Shown piece after piece: positions 22,635-24,302 of a DNA stretch of 24,302 nucleotides. Each line of letters opens with the position of its first letter. Position 1 is the stretch's first letter. Position numbers and translations under genes: made by a program. A model generated the notes under the pieces. That model worked only from the letters and a program-made list of their open reading frames with translations, searched no databases and had not been told where the DNA came from. This DNA is from Fimenecus sp045655645 (GTDB taxonomy: Bacteria; Bacillota; Clostridia; Oscillospirales; Acutalibacteraceae). Where the stretch lies: the NCBI GenBank assembly GCA_045655645.1, contig JAZOPS010000031.1, forward strand, positions 1 to 24,302, in the 5' to 3' direction.

Positions 22635-24302
22635 ATGTCAAAATTAGTTAAACAAGCAACTAACGAATTACATACACTTATTGTGAACGCTTTGGAAAAA
22701 GCTATTGCAGACGGTGAAATCCCTGCAGAGCAAATTCCTGCGTTTAATATTGAAGTTCCTGCAAATCGTGACAATGGTGACTATTCATCAAATATCGCAT
22801 TTGTTTGTGCAAAGGTTTTCCGTCGTGCACCAAAAATGATTGCAGATTTAGTTGCAAAGAATATTCAGCTTGACGGCACATATTTTGATTCTTGCACAGT
22901 TGCAGGCGCAGGATTTATCAACTTTACACTTTCAAAGGATTTCTATGCTGACATTCTTCTTGATGTAAAGGCTCTTGGTAAGGATTACGGTAGAAGCGAC
23001 TATGGTCAGGGCAAGAAAATCAATGTTGAATTTGTTTCTGCAAACCCAACAGGTCCAATGCACATGGGTAATGCTCGTGGCGGTGCTTTGGGTGACTGTC
23101 TTGCAGCGGTGCTTGATATGGCTGGTTATGAAGTTGAAAGAGAATTCTATATCAACGATGCGGGTAACCAGATTGAAAAATTCGGACTTTCACTTGATAT
23201 TCGTTATCAGCAGATTTACAAGGGTGAAGATGCAGTAGAGCTTCCTGAAGATAGTTATCACGGTGAAGACATCAAAGAAAGAGCACAGCAGTTTGCCGAT
23301 GTTTATGGTGACGAATATATCGAAAAGAGTGAAGACGAGAGAAGAAAGGCTCTTGTTGAATTTGCTCTTCCAAAGAACATCGAAAATATGAAAGCAAATA
23401 TGGCAAAATATCGTATTGAATACAAAACTTGGTTCAAAGAAAGTATTCTTCACGATAGTGGCGCTGTTAAAGAAGTTATTGACTATCTCACAAACAAGGG
23501 CTTGACATACGAAAAAGACGGTGCAGTTTGGTACAACAATATTAAAGTACAGACAGAAATGCTCACTCGTCAGGGTAAAACTCAGGAAGAAATCGACAAG
23601 CTTGAGCTTAAAGACGATGTTCTTATCCGTCAGAATGGTAACCCAACATATTTTGCAGCAGATATTGCTTACCATAAAAACAAGCTTGTTACTCGTGGCT
23701 TTGATAAGGCTATTAACATCTGGGGTGCTGACCACCATGGTCACGTTGCTCGTATGAAGGGTGTTCTTGAAGCACTTGACCTTGATAGCGACAGACTTGA
23801 TGTTATTTTAATGCAGCTTGTTCGTCTTACAAGAGATGGTGAAGTTGTAAGAATGAGTAAACGTACAGGTAAAGCAATCACACTTGTTGACTTGCTTGAA
23901 GATATTCCTGTTGATGCAGTTCGTTTCCTTTTCAATATGCGTGAACCAGGTTCACAGATGGACTTTGACCTTGATTTGGCTGTTGAACAGTCAAGCCAGA
24001 ACCCGGTTTATTACTGTCAGTATGCAAATGCTCGTATTCACAGTATTCTTCGTAAAATCGAAGCAGACGGTGTTACAGTTCGTGATTGCACAAAGGATGA
24101 ACTTAAACTTCTTACAGCTCCTGAAGAAATCGAACTTATCCGTCACCTTGCATCTCTTACAGATGAAATCATAAATTCTGCAAAGAATTATGACCCTGCA
24201 AAAATTACTCGTTATTGCATCGACCTTGCAACACTTTTCCACAAGTTCTATAATGCTTGTCGTGTTGCTGTTGAAGATGAATCACTTATGCAGGCTCGTA
24301 TT
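22635..24302 (+). CDS. argS: Arginyl-tRNA synthetase (3' end missing)
   Basis: 556 codons are visible without a stop; the family has about 560-590 residues, so little is missing. Class I enzyme charging tRNA-Arg. The N-terminal tRNA-binding domain contains NIEVPANRDNGDYSSNIAF; the HIGH motif is in SANPTGPMHMGNARGG; the KMSKS counterpart is VRMSKRTGKAITL; the helical anticodon domain starts around QNPVYYCQYANARIHSI. GAGGAG stands 8 bases before the ATG. The frame is intact from start to window end. Confidence 0.96.
   Translation, partial: MSKLVKQATNELHTLIVNALEKAIADGEIPAEQIPAFNIEVPANRDNGDYSSNIAFVCAKVFRRAPKMIADLVAKNIQLDGTYFDSCTVAGAGFINFTLSKDFYADILLDVKALGKDYGRSDYGQGKKINVEFVSANPTGPMHMGNARGGALGDCLAAVLDMAGYEVEREFYINDAGNQIEKFGLSLDIRYQQIYKGEDAVELPEDSYHGEDIKERAQQFADVYGDEYIEKSEDERRKALVEFALPKNIENMKANMAKYRIEYKTWFKESILHDSGAVKEVIDYLTNKGLTYEKDGAVWYNNIKVQTEMLTRQGKTQEEIDKLELKDDVLIRQNGNPTYFAADIAYHKNKLVTRGFDKAINIWGADHHGHVARMKGVLEALDLDSDRLDVILMQLVRLTRDGEVVRMSKRTGKAITLVDLLEDIPVDAVRFLFNMREPGSQMDFDLDLAVEQSSQNPVYYCQYANARIHSILRKIEADGVTVRDCTKDELKLLTAPEEIELIRHLASLTDEIINSAKNYDPAKITRYCIDLATLFHKFYNACRVAVEDESLMQARI

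Noticed and set aside
23190..23744. 184-codon open frame on the minus strand
   Set aside because: It lies wholly inside argS, is Phe/Cys-rich like a reverse-strand shadow, and has no ribosome site.

Overview
The window looks like a chromosomal segment of a low-GC Gram-positive bacterium, most likely a clostridium of the Ruminococcaceae/Oscillospiraceae type. The signs are AT-rich intergenic DNA, strong GGAGG-type ribosome binding sites, sigma-A promoters close to consensus, a split transketolase, a zinc-tailed archaeal-type prolyl-tRNA synthetase, and the ddl / DUF1934 / argS cluster. This placement is an inference from gene content; there is no rRNA to fix it. No phage, insertion sequence, CRISPR array or tRNA was seen.

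Layout. (1) Bases 1-1504: the end of a transketolase C-terminal subunit and a probable SCP2-like protein, closed by a strong terminator. (2) 1558-3652, minus strand: two tandem paralogous regulators, each an N-terminal XRE helix-turn-helix fused to a multi-pass membrane domain. Each is followed by a nearly identical terminator hairpin and each promoter carries a palindrome. This is the most accessory-looking part. (3) 3817-6065, plus strand: an RluA-type pseudouridine synthase that appears leaderless, and a PlsC-like acyltransferase with a zinc ribbon. (4) 15450 down to 6117, minus strand: a long tightly packed cluster whose order of transcription is TVP38/TMEM64 membrane protein, galactokinase-like GHMP kinase, two M42 metallopeptidases, GNAT acetyltransferase, Alum_res-type PLP enzyme, phosphohexomutase, acyl carrier protein and ProS. 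The first seven genes overlap or nearly touch; the acyl carrier protein has its own strong promoter. (5) 15574-18571, plus strand: a D-2-hydroxyacid dehydrogenase, an 85-nt imperfect hairpin, rpsU (58 aa), a YqeG-type HAD phosphatase and an M24 Xaa-Pro peptidase. (6) 18561-20962: an unknown small membrane protein, a gene-free AT-rich stretch with inverted repeats, an OGG1-type 8-oxoguanine glycosylase with an unusual start, and an unknown 293-aa protein. (7) 21137-24302, plus strand: ddl, a DUF1934 protein and argS, which runs off the end.

Most of the content is housekeeping: tRNA charging (ProS, ArgS), ribosome (S21, pseudouridine synthase), cell wall (Ddl), sugar phosphate metabolism (transketolase, phosphohexomutase, GHMP kinase), lipid (acyltransferase, ACP), peptide breakdown (two M42, one M24) and DNA repair (OGG). 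The features most worth a second look are the duplicated membrane-bound XRE cassette, the folded element upstream of rpsU, the ACG that stands where the OGG start codon should be, the leaderless pseudouridine synthase, and the repeat-bearing intergenic stretch at 18825-19236.
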